Below are positions 1 to 6,052 of a DNA stretch of 6,122 bases, piece by piece. Within the stretch, counting starts at the first letter, position 1. Each line of letters opens with the position of its first letter. The position numbers and the translations under genes were made by a program. The stretch covers positions 1 through 6,122 of the forward strand of contig SLNX01000154.1 of the NCBI GenBank assembly GCA_007132825.1, given 5' to 3'. The notes beneath the pieces are model-generated. The model did no database searches. It saw only the letters and a list, made by a program, of their open reading frames with translations, and was not told where the DNA came from. Source of the DNA: Bacteroidales bacterium. Its GTDB lineage: Bacteria > Bacteroidota > Bacteroidia > Bacteroidales > UBA7960.

Positions 1-36
1 CAGCTTGATCCGATCGAATCGCTCCGGTACGAGTAA
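1..36 (+). CDS. Possible 3' tail of an upstream gene (partial, unidentified)
   Basis: Frame 1 is open from the window edge and ends in TAA at 34-36, giving the tail QLDPIESLRYE. Frame 2 is also open until TAA at 38-40, so the sequence alone does not show which frame, if either, is coding. Frame 3 is closed at once by TGA at 6-8. Eleven residues are too few to identify a family. If real, the gene would end 15 bp before the pyk start and probably share its transcript. In some Bacteroidota aroQ precedes pyk, but this tail does not clearly match an AroQ C-terminus, so no name is given. Confidence 0.35.
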   Translation, partial: QLDPIESLRYE

Positions 37-51
37 ATAAAAAGAACCGTT

Positions 52-1473
52 ATGGAAAAACTTACGAAGATTGTTGCAACAATTTCAGATAGGAAATGTG
101 ATGCTGACTTCATTTGTGCCCTGTACGAAGAGGGGATGGATGTTGTTCGTATCAATACCGCTCACCAAACACCGGATCAGACTATGCAGATCATTGAAAA
201 TGTGCGCAGCGTGTCGGTCAGAATCCCCTTCATGGTGGATACAAAAGGCCCCGAAGTGCGTACCAATGATTCTGAAGAGGATGTTGTGGTAATGAAAGAC
301 CAGACAATAAGGGTGCAAGGGCACAAAAGCAATATTTCTACAAAAGATTGCATTTATGTCAACTATCCCGATTTTGTAAAACACATGGAACCGGGTAAGC
401 AGATTATGATCGACGACGGGGACATCGCACTTATTGTGATTGAAAAGCATGCAAACCACCTTATCTGCAGGGTGGAGAACAATGGAACAATTAAGGGAAA
501 AAAAAGTGTAAACCTGCCTGGAACCGTCATTACCCTCCCTTCCCTGAACGAAAAAGACATTGAATACATTCATTTCGCCATCAAAAACAAACTGGACTTC
601 ATTGCCCATTCTTTTGTAAGAAACAAAGAGGACTTGCTCGCGATACAAGAAATTCTGGATAAATATAACAGTCCGGTTAAACTGATTGCCAAGATTGAAA
701 ACCAGCAGGGCGTTGACAATATTGACGAGATTCTGGATCACTGTTACGGGATCATGATCGCTCGCGGCGATCTGGCCATTGAGGTGCCTGCCGAAAGAAT
801 TCCGGGCATACAGGCCGCTTTGATTAAAAAATGTATCCGAAGGAAAAAAGCAGTAATCATTGCTACTCAGATGCTTCACTCCATGATACAAAATCCGCGT
901 CCCACCCGAGCGGAAGTCAGCGATATTGCAAATGCCGTCTTCAATGGCACCGATGCTGTGATGCTGAGTGGAGAAACCGCTTTTGGGAATTATCCTTTGG
1001 AGTCGCTAAAAATGATGGTTCGCACAGTAAGGGAAGCTGAGCGCAGCCGCTCCTTCAACATCGACAGCCATGTTTTGCCACACGATAACTACATTTCAGT
1101 TTTCCTCTCTAAAACAGCCGTTCGCACCATCTCAAAATTAAACACCAAAGCCATCATCACCGATACCGATACCGGTAAAACGGCAAGGTATCTTTCTGCC
1201 TTCAGAGGCAGGACGCCTATCTATGCACAGTGTTATGAAGAACGTGTAATGCGTGAACTGGCTCTAAACTATGGGGTTTTTGCCGATCAAATGGATGTAG
1301 AGACATCCAAAAAAACATTCATCAAAACAACCTTGTCGGGTTTGATCGGACAGGGAGAGATCAATGAAGATGACCTCATTGTTGTACTCGCCGGAAATTT
1401 TGGCAAGAAGGCAGGGCCTTCATTTGTGGAGATCAGCACGGCCAGGAACATGCTTCAGGAGGGAACAGGCTAG
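52..1473 (+). CDS. pyk: Pyruvate kinase
   Basis: This cytoplasmic enzyme transfers phosphate from phosphoenolpyruvate to ADP, giving pyruvate and ATP, the last step of glycolysis. The 473 residues match the usual bacterial length (about 470). The first barrel strand is LTKIVATI (4-11). MVDTKGPEVRT (61-71) is the metal and substrate loop, and the B domain follows at roughly 71-165. The active-site signature IAKIENQQGV (212-221) carries the catalytic Lys214 and the metal ligand Glu216. ARGDLAIEVP (237-246) carries Asp240, and ATQMLHSM (271-278) carries Thr272. NPRPTRAEVSDIANAV and MLSGETAF (281-311) are typical. The C-terminal domain spans about 345-473. The ATG at 52 lies just before the conserved first strand and follows an A-rich stretch without a Shine-Dalgarno site, as is normal for Bacteroidota. 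Glu68 aligns with the Glu linked to potassium-dependent enzymes, while the usual Ser of the NxSH motif is Ala37. The gene converges on gldD with a 21-bp spacer. Confidence 0.97.
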   Translation: MEKLTKIVATISDRKCDADFICALYEEGMDVVRINTAHQTPDQTMQIIENVRSVSVRIPFMVDTKGPEVRTNDSEEDVVVMKDQTIRVQGHKSNISTKDCIYVNYPDFVKHMEPGKQIMIDDGDIALIVIEKHANHLICRVENNGTIKGKKSVNLPGTVITLPSLNEKDIEYIHFAIKNKLDFIAHSFVRNKEDLLAIQEILDKYNSPVKLIAKIENQQGVDNIDEILDHCYGIMIARGDLAIEVPAERIPGIQAALIKKCIRRKKAVIIATQMLHSMIQNPRPTRAEVSDIANAVFNGTDAVMLSGETAFGNYPLESLKMMVRTVREAERSRSFNIDSHVLPHDNYISVFLSKTAVRTISKLNTKAIITDTDTGKTARYLSAFRGRTPIYAQCYEERVMRELALNYGVFADQMDVETSKKTFIKTTLSGLIGQGEINEDDLIVVLAGNFGKKAGPSFVEISTARNMLQEGTG

Positions 1474-1494
1474 TTTTGAGTCATTCTGGCTTGT

Positions 1495-2070
1495 TTATTT
1501 CCATTCAAGTGTGGATAGCATGTACCGAACATCCTTTTCCAGGAATTCAATTACAGGGGCCAGCGAATCGTTGTTGGGTGTTGTTTCAAAGTACAGTGCA
1601 CCCCGAAGGAAGTGATCGGTACTGTCGGTCGCATAAAACTGCAGGGGTGAAGCAGCCTCCCTCCCCTTAATCCGGAACAGCATACCATAAACCCTGTTTT
1701 CATCAATCATAATAATTTCATCATGGATGGCTGTTGCTTTGGGGATGTGCTTGTACACAAAGGTATGTGCATCTTCAAAATACCTGTAGAGGTTGTCTGC
1801 ATCCCCCACGGCTTTGTAGCTCAAATGGATTCTGGCACTGAATTGATCGAACACCAGGTCTGCCCAATAGGCTTCTGCCCATTCCCTTGTATCGGGGACA
1901 ACCTGACCATAAACGGGATAGTGAAAATAATAGGGAAAAATTGAATCAAGATGCTGGTATCCCTTCTCTGGCAGGGCGATTCGAAAGTAACCGCGTGGCT
2001 TTGGGGAATCATACTGCACACAGGCTGAGAAGAAATAGAAAACCAAAAGGAGAACAATAAGCCTTTTCAT
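1495..2070 (-). CDS. gldD: Gliding motility-associated lipoprotein GldD
   Basis: GldD is a lipoprotein known in Flavobacterium to be needed for gliding; its molecular role is not settled, and homologues occur in many non-gliding Bacteroidota. The 191-residue product starts with a lipoprotein signal peptide: basic KR, a hydrophobic run at 4-14, then the lipobox FSAC with Cys17 as the predicted lipidated residue. The mature part shows the family hallmarks: PKPRGYFRIALPEK just after the Cys, FPYYFHYPVYGQV near 45-57, and a C-terminal block with RGALYFETTPNNDSLAPV and a last segment MLSTLEWK. Length and both ends match the family, so the gene looks complete. The start codon lies 4 bp after the gldE stop, implying co-transcription and probably coupled translation. 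It is the last gene of the minus-strand cluster, and no hairpin terminator is visible before the converging pyk. Function is taken from the family. Confidence 0.93.
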   Translation of the reverse strand: MKRLIVLLLVFYFFSACVQYDSPKPRGYFRIALPEKGYQHLDSIFPYYFHYPVYGQVVPDTREWAEAYWADLVFDQFSARIHLSYKAVGDADNLYRYFEDAHTFVYKHIPKATAIHDEIIMIDENRVYGMLFRIKGREAASPLQFYATDSTDHFLRGALYFETTPNNDSLAPVIEFLEKDVRYMLSTLEWK

Positions 2071-2074
2071 GCAA

Positions 2075-3403
2075 CTATGCCTTGATTTTTACCTTGATCC
2101 GTTTGATGCGACGCTTGTCAACGCCCTCTATTTCAAACTCAAAATGTTGGTATTTTATTTTTGCACCTTTAAAGGGAATCTCCTGTTTAATCTCCAGGAT
2201 CAGTCCTGCCAGAGTATCTGCTTCTCCCCTTATCTCATCAAAAACATCATCGTCAATGCCCAAAATTTTACAGAAATCCTTTAACAATGTTTTTCCCTCA
2301 AACACAAAATTGGCATCATCAATTTTTGAATATATGGCCTCCTCCATGTCAAACTCATCGTTGATCTCACCCACAATTTCTTCAAGAATGTCTTCGAGGG
2401 TCACCAGCCCGGCAGTTCCGCCATACTCGTCAACCACAATGGCCATATGGATCTTTTTTTCCTGAAACTCTTTTAAAAGGTCGTTAATCCTTTTGCTCTC
2501 CGGGACAAAAAAAGCATTTCGCAACAGTTCCTGCCACTTAAAATCATCATTTTTATCAAGATGCGGCAGAAGATCCTTTATGTAAAGGATCCCTTCCACA
2601 TTGTCAAATTTTTCGCGATATACCGGAATCCTGCTGTAGCCTGCGTCACGGATCACTTTGATCAGTTCACCGAATGGGGTTTCCTTCTCTACGGCAACCA
2701 CATCGACCCGCGATTTCATGATTTCTCTGACGTAAATATTGCCAAAACGAACGATGCCACGCAACAGCTTTTTGTCCTCTTCGCTTGTCGATTCATCTGA
2801 TGTGATCTCAAGTGCATGCGAAAGCTCATGCAGGCTGAGGTTGGGTCTTTTTTTCTCCATCCGCTTGTCGATGATGCGCGTGGTTTTCACGAGCAATGAA
2901 CTCAATGGAAATAGCAAACGCCTGAGCATCAGCAGAGGACTAGCCATTATCGCAGAGAACCTGACTGGGTGACGTGCGGCATAAACCTTGGGTAATATTT
3001 CTGCAAACAGGAGGATAAGAAATGTTACGGAGACAACCTGTATCAAAAATTGTAAAACCGGATGCAGTTCCAGGTCAAACAAAGCGCTGAAAACAAAAGT
3101 GGAGAGGACAATGATGGCAATGTTGATCACATTATTTGTGATCAGGATGGTTGCAAGCAGCCGGTTGGGTCGCTCCAACAATGATAAAACTTTTCTGTCT
3201 GTAGGATGTTTTTGTTTTCGAATTTTGGATATATGGTTGTGCGTCAGGGAGAAGTAAGCAATCTCCGAACCTGAAACCATTGCCGAAACAAACAATAGCA
3301 ATATCATGGTGCCCAAACCATAAAGCGCGTCCGGAGAAAGCTGGCTGAGCAGTGTGGTCAGGTGCGCTGCCAGGCATAAATAAGGATCGGGTGATTCTTC
3401 CAA
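2075..3403 (-). CDS. gldE: GldE: CNNM (DUF21) / CBS-pair / CorC-type membrane protein
   Basis: This inner-membrane protein of the CorC/HlyC (CNNM) family was named for its link to gliding motility. Relatives act in magnesium or other cation efflux and as putative haemolysins; transport by this protein is inference. The 442 residues divide into a CNNM membrane domain with hydrophobic segments near 27-51, 82-109, 115-138 and 151-172. These include the typical FVSAMVSGSEIAYFSL and AEILPKVYAARHP. A CBS pair follows, beginning at REIMKSRVDVVAV (227-238), with YSRIPVYREKFDNVEGILYIKDLL split over 256-279 and VVDEYGGTAGLVTLEDILEE over 323-342. The C-terminal CorC_HlyC domain lies at about 358-440, with DTLAGLILE (396-404). 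The order is complete and the length normal. The ATG at 3403 is supported by a TAnnTTTG box 25 bp upstream. In many Bacteroidota ssb precedes gldE; here the gene upstream is queD, 63 bp away. gldD follows after 4 bp. Confidence 0.95.
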   Translation of the reverse strand: MEESPDPYLCLAAHLTTLLSQLSPDALYGLGTMILLLFVSAMVSGSEIAYFSLTHNHISKIRKQKHPTDRKVLSLLERPNRLLATILITNNVINIAIIVLSTFVFSALFDLELHPVLQFLIQVVSVTFLILLFAEILPKVYAARHPVRFSAIMASPLLMLRRLLFPLSSLLVKTTRIIDKRMEKKRPNLSLHELSHALEITSDESTSEEDKKLLRGIVRFGNIYVREIMKSRVDVVAVEKETPFGELIKVIRDAGYSRIPVYREKFDNVEGILYIKDLLPHLDKNDDFKWQELLRNAFFVPESKRINDLLKEFQEKKIHMAIVVDEYGGTAGLVTLEDILEEIVGEINDEFDMEEAIYSKIDDANFVFEGKTLLKDFCKILGIDDDVFDEIRGEADTLAGLILEIKQEIPFKGAKIKYQHFEFEIEGVDKRRIKRIKVKIKA

Positions 3404-3427
3404 GTTATGTTAAATCTTTGTTTGATG

Positions 3428-3452
3428 CAAAATTAATACATTTTCAGGACAA
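3428..3452 (-). promoter_or_regulatory. Candidate Bacteroidota-type promoter for gldE-gldD
   Basis: On the minus strand TAATTTTG (3435-3428) matches the Bacteroidota -7 consensus TAnnTTTG exactly. A TTG at 3452-3450 lies 14 nt upstream and is a poor, rather close -33 element. Transcription would begin near 3422 and leave a short leader before the gldE ATG at 3403. The box sits in the 63-bp gap after queD, so gldE-gldD could be expressed separately from the upstream genes. The sequence is AT-rich, so a chance match is possible. Confidence 0.4.
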
Positions 3453-3466
3453 TAAAAGCCGAAAGG

Positions 3467-3922
3467 TTAATTGTCTGCCGCAAACCATTCAGCATAGGAT
3501 GATGCTGTTTCGTGGAGACGGAGAGAAAATAACTCCACACCTTCTGGCAATGCGTTTTGGATCCTCCCGGCAAAGTCATGTATCATGTTCTCACATGTGG
3601 GCTGATAGGGAACTGCCGTAAGTTTTCCGGTCATCTTCATCTCCTTTGCCATTTCAGCATGCGGTGTGTTGCCATTTACAAGCAGCGCATGGTCAAAAAC
3701 ATCAATAATGTGCTTTTTTACAATCTGCTTAAGTGCCGAAAAGTCGATAAGCATCCCCTGCTTTGGGTTCTCGGTTCCTGTTTCCGGACGTCCCTTTACC
3801 GTTACATAAAGGATGTAACTGTGGCCGTGAATGTTTCTGCAAGGACCATCATAGTTCCATAAAGCATGTGCCGCTTCAAAACGAAACTCTTTTGTGAGAC
3901 GAATAACCGGTGACTGATCCAT
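3467..3922 (-). CDS. queD: 6-carboxy-5,6,7,8-tetrahydropterin synthase (QueD)
   Basis: QueD converts 7,8-dihydroneopterin triphosphate to 6-carboxytetrahydropterin, the first committed step towards preQ0 and the tRNA nucleoside queuosine. The 151-residue protein has the 6-pyruvoyl-tetrahydropterin synthase fold. Zinc ligands are His19 (FEAAHAL) and His32 and His34 (NIHGHSY). Cys28 precedes them in the CxxxHGH spacing typical of bacterial QueD and, with Asp77 and His78 (VFDHALLVN), makes up the expected catalytic set. GMLIDFSALK (56-65), the PTCEN segment (108-112) with Glu111, and the C-terminal HETASSYAEW (137-146) with Glu138 complete the signature. No queC, queE or queF lies in the window, so the pathway must be completed elsewhere. 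The start at 3922 is preceded by an A-rich leader with no Shine-Dalgarno site. The gene lies 39 bp after the TonB-domain gene. A pterin-synthesis role is less likely given the Cys motif. Confidence 0.95.
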   Translation of the reverse strand: MDQSPVIRLTKEFRFEAAHALWNYDGPCRNIHGHSYILYVTVKGRPETGTENPKQGMLIDFSALKQIVKKHIIDVFDHALLVNGNTPHAEMAKEMKMTGKLTAVPYQPTCENMIHDFAGRIQNALPEGVELFSLRLHETASSYAEWFAADN

Positions 3923-3942
3923 TTTTTTATTTTGTATTTTGT
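3923..3942 (-). promoter_or_regulatory. A-rich translation leader of queD
   Basis: Directly before the queD ATG the minus strand is almost pure A with a few T and C (read as ACAAAATACAAAATAAAAAA). There is no AGGAGG-like sequence. This is the usual kind of initiation region in Bacteroidota, where Shine-Dalgarno pairing is largely unused and A-rich upstream bases favour initiation. It supports the start at 3922, because the next in-frame ATG (Met57) would lose the zinc-binding motifs. Confidence 0.45.
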
Positions 3943-3961
3943 GTGGTTTTCCAAGTTCAGC

Positions 3962-4420
3962 TTAATAGCGGATGGTATACGTATAAACCTCTTGCCCTCC
4001 TGACTTTTCTTTTTGTTGTTGCCGCGACTTTTGGCCTTGTTGCGGAGGTTGCTCTTTTGTTGTACTGGTATAGGAAATGGAATACTTTTGTGCTGTTTTC
4101 TTTTTCTTGATGCGAAAGGGGATTTTGACTGTGTTGTCGGTGGTAACCCTAACTCCCCTGTTTTTAACGGCCTGGTATCTTAGCATCATTACCAGTCTGA
4201 TCGCTTCTTCGTCACAACCATAACCGACAGATTTAACAATTTCCGGATTCATCACTTCCCCTTTTCCGGTAACCTTGAATTTGACGATGACATCCCCTTC
4301 AACATTGTTTTCAAGTGCTTCTTTCGGATAGCGCAGGTTCTCCTTTACAAACTTTTTCAGGAGCTCTCTGCCTCCATCAAGGTGGGGTAGTTTCAGGAAT
4401 TTTGTTTTTCGTTTTTCCAT
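3962..4420 (-). CDS. Stand-alone TonB C-terminal-domain protein, no membrane anchor
   Basis: A TonB C-terminal domain occupies roughly residues 27-104 of 152. It starts with the typical NLRYPKEALENNVEGDVIVKF split over 28-48, continues with GKGEVMNP (52-59) and GYGCDEEAIRLVMML (66-80), and ends with NTVKIPFRI (96-104). Classical TonB has an N-terminal membrane helix and a proline-rich spanner; both are missing, and only a basic lead of about 26 residues precedes the domain. After it comes a low-complexity Lys/Gln tail (105-142) and a short aromatic end, VYTYTIRY (145-152). With no signal peptide or helix it should be cytoplasmic, so an energy-transducing role is doubtful. Similar short proteins are usually annotated 'energy transducer TonB' in this phylum. 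The start lies inside the hydrolase gene with a 28-bp overlap in another frame, suggesting coupled translation. No later Met precedes the domain, so this start is needed. Function unknown. Confidence 0.82.
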   Translation of the reverse strand: MEKRKTKFLKLPHLDGGRELLKKFVKENLRYPKEALENNVEGDVIVKFKVTGKGEVMNPEIVKSVGYGCDEEAIRLVMMLRYQAVKNRGVRVTTDNTVKIPFRIKKKKTAQKYSISYTSTTKEQPPQQGQKSRQQQKEKSGGQEVYTYTIRY

Positions 4421-5292
4421 TTGGATTGTGGTTCTGATATTTTGCTGTGTTCTTTAATAAAACGGATGGCGTGCTTGTTAAACGCCTCAGGCTGATCGAC
4501 ATTACATACGTGTCCGGAATTTTCGAGGGTAACCAGCTCGGCCATTTCGTTGAGCGATACCAATGTCCTAACAGGTTTCAGAAAAAGATGGTCTTCATCT
4601 CCCATCAGGTAAAGAGTTGGTATGGGTGGATTTTGTTCAACCTGGTATTGAAGCAATGGATTTACATCCTTGAGGAGCTTAAACCATCGGTTTATCTCCC
4701 TGCGATAAATCTTTTGTGCCTCCTTTATAAAAATGTATCTGCTTTCCTTATGCCTTTTATTAGGCATCAGGATGCGTGCAAAAAGCCGATAAAGCCACAT
4801 GAATGGGATCACTGGCTTAAAAACCTTTGCCACCCAAACCAGGAATCGGGAGCGAATGTTAAGGCGCGTTATGGCTCCGGCAAGTGTCATTGACTCAACC
4901 CGAGGCGGGTCCAGTTCCGCAATTACCCGAATCAGGATGGTGCCAAGGGACACCCCCATGAAGTGGCTTTTCTTGATATTAAGGTGGTCAAGTACATCAA
5001 TGACATCCATGCTGATGTCTTCAAAAGTATACTCCCTGCCCATATAAGCTGTAAACAGGTCACGTGAGCGCCCATGGCCACGTAAATCCACAACAAGCAC
5101 ATTAAAATGTTTTGAGAACTCCCTGACCTGCTTGAACCATACAATGGAACTTCCGCCAACGCCGTGTATCAAAGTCAGCCAGGGTGCATCCTCACTAAGA
5201 AAAAAGGTCTTATAAAACAGCCGTGCACCGTTTTCAGAAGGCTTTTCCGCTTTATGAAACTCCTTCATCTCTTCCCTGCCGGGGTTGTCCAT
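4393..5292 (-). CDS. Alpha/beta-fold hydrolase
   Basis: This 299-residue protein has the full alpha/beta-hydrolase layout. The oxyanion-hole motif is LIHGVGGSS (41-49), followed by VVDLRGHGRS (67-76). The nucleophile elbow GVSLG (113-117) has Ser115. A cap region covers about 145-215 and contains a hydrophobic, basic stretch at 150-180. The acid is probably Asp234 in GDEDHLF, and the base is His261 in SGHVCNVDQPEAF. The triad is complete, so it should be active as an esterase, lipase-like or C-C hydrolase; the substrate cannot be read from the sequence. There is no signal peptide, so it is probably cytoplasmic. The hydrophobic cap might favour lipid-like substrates, but this is inference. The start could be Met1 (5292) or Met9 (5268); the latter is preceded by a purine-rich stretch. 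It appears to be the first gene of the five-gene minus-strand run and has its own candidate promoter. Confidence 0.88.
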   Translation of the reverse strand: MDNPGREEMKEFHKAEKPSENGARLFYKTFFLSEDAPWLTLIHGVGGSSIVWFKQVREFSKHFNVLVVDLRGHGRSRDLFTAYMGREYTFEDISMDVIDVLDHLNIKKSHFMGVSLGTILIRVIAELDPPRVESMTLAGAITRLNIRSRFLVWVAKVFKPVIPFMWLYRLFARILMPNKRHKESRYIFIKEAQKIYRREINRWFKLLKDVNPLLQYQVEQNPPIPTLYLMGDEDHLFLKPVRTLVSLNEMAELVTLENSGHVCNVDQPEAFNKHAIRFIKEHSKISEPQSKWKNEKQNS

Positions 5293-5329
5293 AGTTTATT
5301 CAGGTTTGGCAATATATCTTATCAAACTG

Positions 5330-5337
5330 CAAAGATA
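5330..5337 (-). promoter_or_regulatory. Candidate -7 promoter box for the hydrolase gene and downstream cluster
   Basis: On the minus strand TATCTTTG (5337-5330) matches TAnnTTTG, the Bacteroidota -7 element. Transcription would start near 5323 and give a leader of about 30 nt before the ATG at 5292. A TTTG at 5368-5365 lies 27 nt upstream of the box, too far for an ordinary -33 element; nothing better is seen at the normal distance. The position supports 5292 as the start and makes this the likely promoter of the hydrolase-tonB-queD(-gldE-gldD) run. Confidence 0.45.
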
Positions 5338-5351
5338 AGCATTTTCTGACA

Positions 5352-5362
5352 GGAATAATTCC
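5352..5362. repeat. Short palindrome upstream of the hydrolase promoter
   Basis: GGAATAATTCC is a perfect inverted repeat of two 5-bp arms around one central base. It lies 14 bp upstream of the candidate -7 box of the hydrolase gene, about where the -33 region would be. A regulator-binding site is possible, but palindromes of this size also occur by chance. Confidence 0.25.
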
Positions 5363-5384
5363 GCCAAAGTAGCAGGTTTAAAAC

Positions 5385-5394
5385 TCCATATGGA
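5385..5394. repeat. 10-bp perfect palindrome between lipoprotein and hydrolase genes
   Basis: TCCATATGGA is fully self-complementary and lies 15 bp past the stop of the lipoprotein gene. It has no loop sequence, and the following minus-strand bases (GTTTTAAA) hold only four T, so it is a weak candidate terminator at best. Together with the palindrome at 5352-5362 it is the only notable structure in the 117-bp gap. Confidence 0.2.
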
Positions 5395-5409
5395 TTTCAA
5401 CTGATAGTA

Positions 5410-6000
5410 TTACAACGGATTACTCAGGTCAAAATCTACCCGGAGCCTTTTTTCTCCATCGCGTTCCAAACGGTAGGTAAATGTTGTGAAATCTTCATCG
5501 ATCCTGACAGTCCATATGTTTCCACCGCCATCTTCAATCAGGTTCGCACTATAGGCATCTGCCGGAAAGTGTTGAACAAATGCATCACCCGACTGGTCAG
5601 CATACCCTCCGTAAAGGGTTTCATCCTCGGGCGTACCGTCCGGGTATCTGTGATCGTGACGAAAACGAAGTTGGCCATCCTCTACCAGGAACATCCATGT
5701 GCGCGACTGGTCCTCTCCCACATGGAAGGGGATCAGAATTTGGTCAGGCTCACATACCGTTACGTGCATTACCATGTCAAGATGCGCCCATCCGGAAGCG
5801 TGATGGCTTCTGTAAATCTGCTCTCCGGTATAAGACTTCCCACACAGGCTGGCCAGGTTGTTAAAGAAGGCCTGGTGTGTTTCTGAAATCAATTGCCCTG
5901 GCTGGTAGGACACAGCATCCTCAGAAGCTTGCTGGCGCGGCCCACAAGCGGTAAATACAAAAATAAGTGCTGTGGTTAATGATAAAATGGTGTTTTTCAT
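5410..6000 (-). CDS. Conserved lipoprotein of unknown function
   Basis: The 196-residue product has a lipoprotein signal: Lys at position 2, a hydrophobic run at 5-16 and the lipobox FTAC with Cys19. It should be exported and lipid-anchored in the cell envelope. The mature part looks soluble and beta-rich. It contains a pair of Cys (53 and 83) that could form a disulfide. A strongly patterned core follows, with IPFHVGEDQSRTWMFLVEDG (90-109), FRHDHRYPDGTPEDETLYGG (113-132) and FPADAY (145-150). NIWTVRID (161-168) and a C-terminal FTTFTYRLERDGEKRLRVDF (171-190) complete it. I recall similar proteins, annotated only as hypothetical, in Bacteroidota and some Proteobacteria, but know no assigned function. 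The His/Asp-rich block at 115-128 could bind a metal; this is inference. No clear surface-export signal follows Cys19. The gene is separated by 117 bp from the hydrolase gene and is probably transcribed alone. Confidence 0.85.
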   Translation of the reverse strand: MKNTILSLTTALIFVFTACGPRQQASEDAVSYQPGQLISETHQAFFNNLASLCGKSYTGEQIYRSHHASGWAHLDMVMHVTVCEPDQILIPFHVGEDQSRTWMFLVEDGQLRFRHDHRYPDGTPEDETLYGGYADQSGDAFVQHFPADAYSANLIEDGGGNIWTVRIDEDFTTFTYRLERDGEKRLRVDFDLSNPL

Positions 6001-6014
6001 ATGTTTATAATTTG

Positions 6015-6038
6015 TTATGTGTTTGATATTATGTGTTT
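6015..6038. repeat. Pair of 10-bp direct repeats in the lipoprotein leader region
   Basis: TTATGTGTTT occurs at 6015-6024 and again at 6029-6038, 14 bp apart start to start, in the AT-rich stretch just upstream of the lipoprotein ATG. No TAnnTTTG box was found on the minus strand here. The repeats may be a regulator site or simply low-complexity sequence. Confidence 0.35.
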
Positions 6039-6052
6039 TGTTCTTGTTTTTA

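Noticed and set aside
1..36. Naming the left-edge tail as aroQ
   Set aside because: aroQ precedes pyk in some Bacteroidota, but the 11 visible residues do not clearly fit an AroQ C-terminus and a second frame is also open.
85..891. Long minus-strand open frame (268 codons) opposite pyk
   Set aside because: It lies wholly within the well-supported pyk gene, and its translation is rich in Phe, His, Asn and Val with no domain pattern. It looks like a shadow of pyk codon usage.
1441..1490. GCCAG at 1441-1445 and CTGGC at 1486-1490 as a pyk terminator stem
   Set aside because: The arms are only 5 bp, are 40 bases apart, lie partly inside the coding sequence and are not followed by a T run.
4447..4893. 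Plus-strand open frame of 148 codons opposite the hydrolase gene
   Set aside because: The minus-strand hydrolase has an intact catalytic triad over the same bases; the plus-strand product has no recognisable pattern.
5569..5886. Plus-strand open frames inside the lipoprotein gene
   Set aside because: They are antisense to a gene with a clear lipobox and patterned core; no motif supports them.
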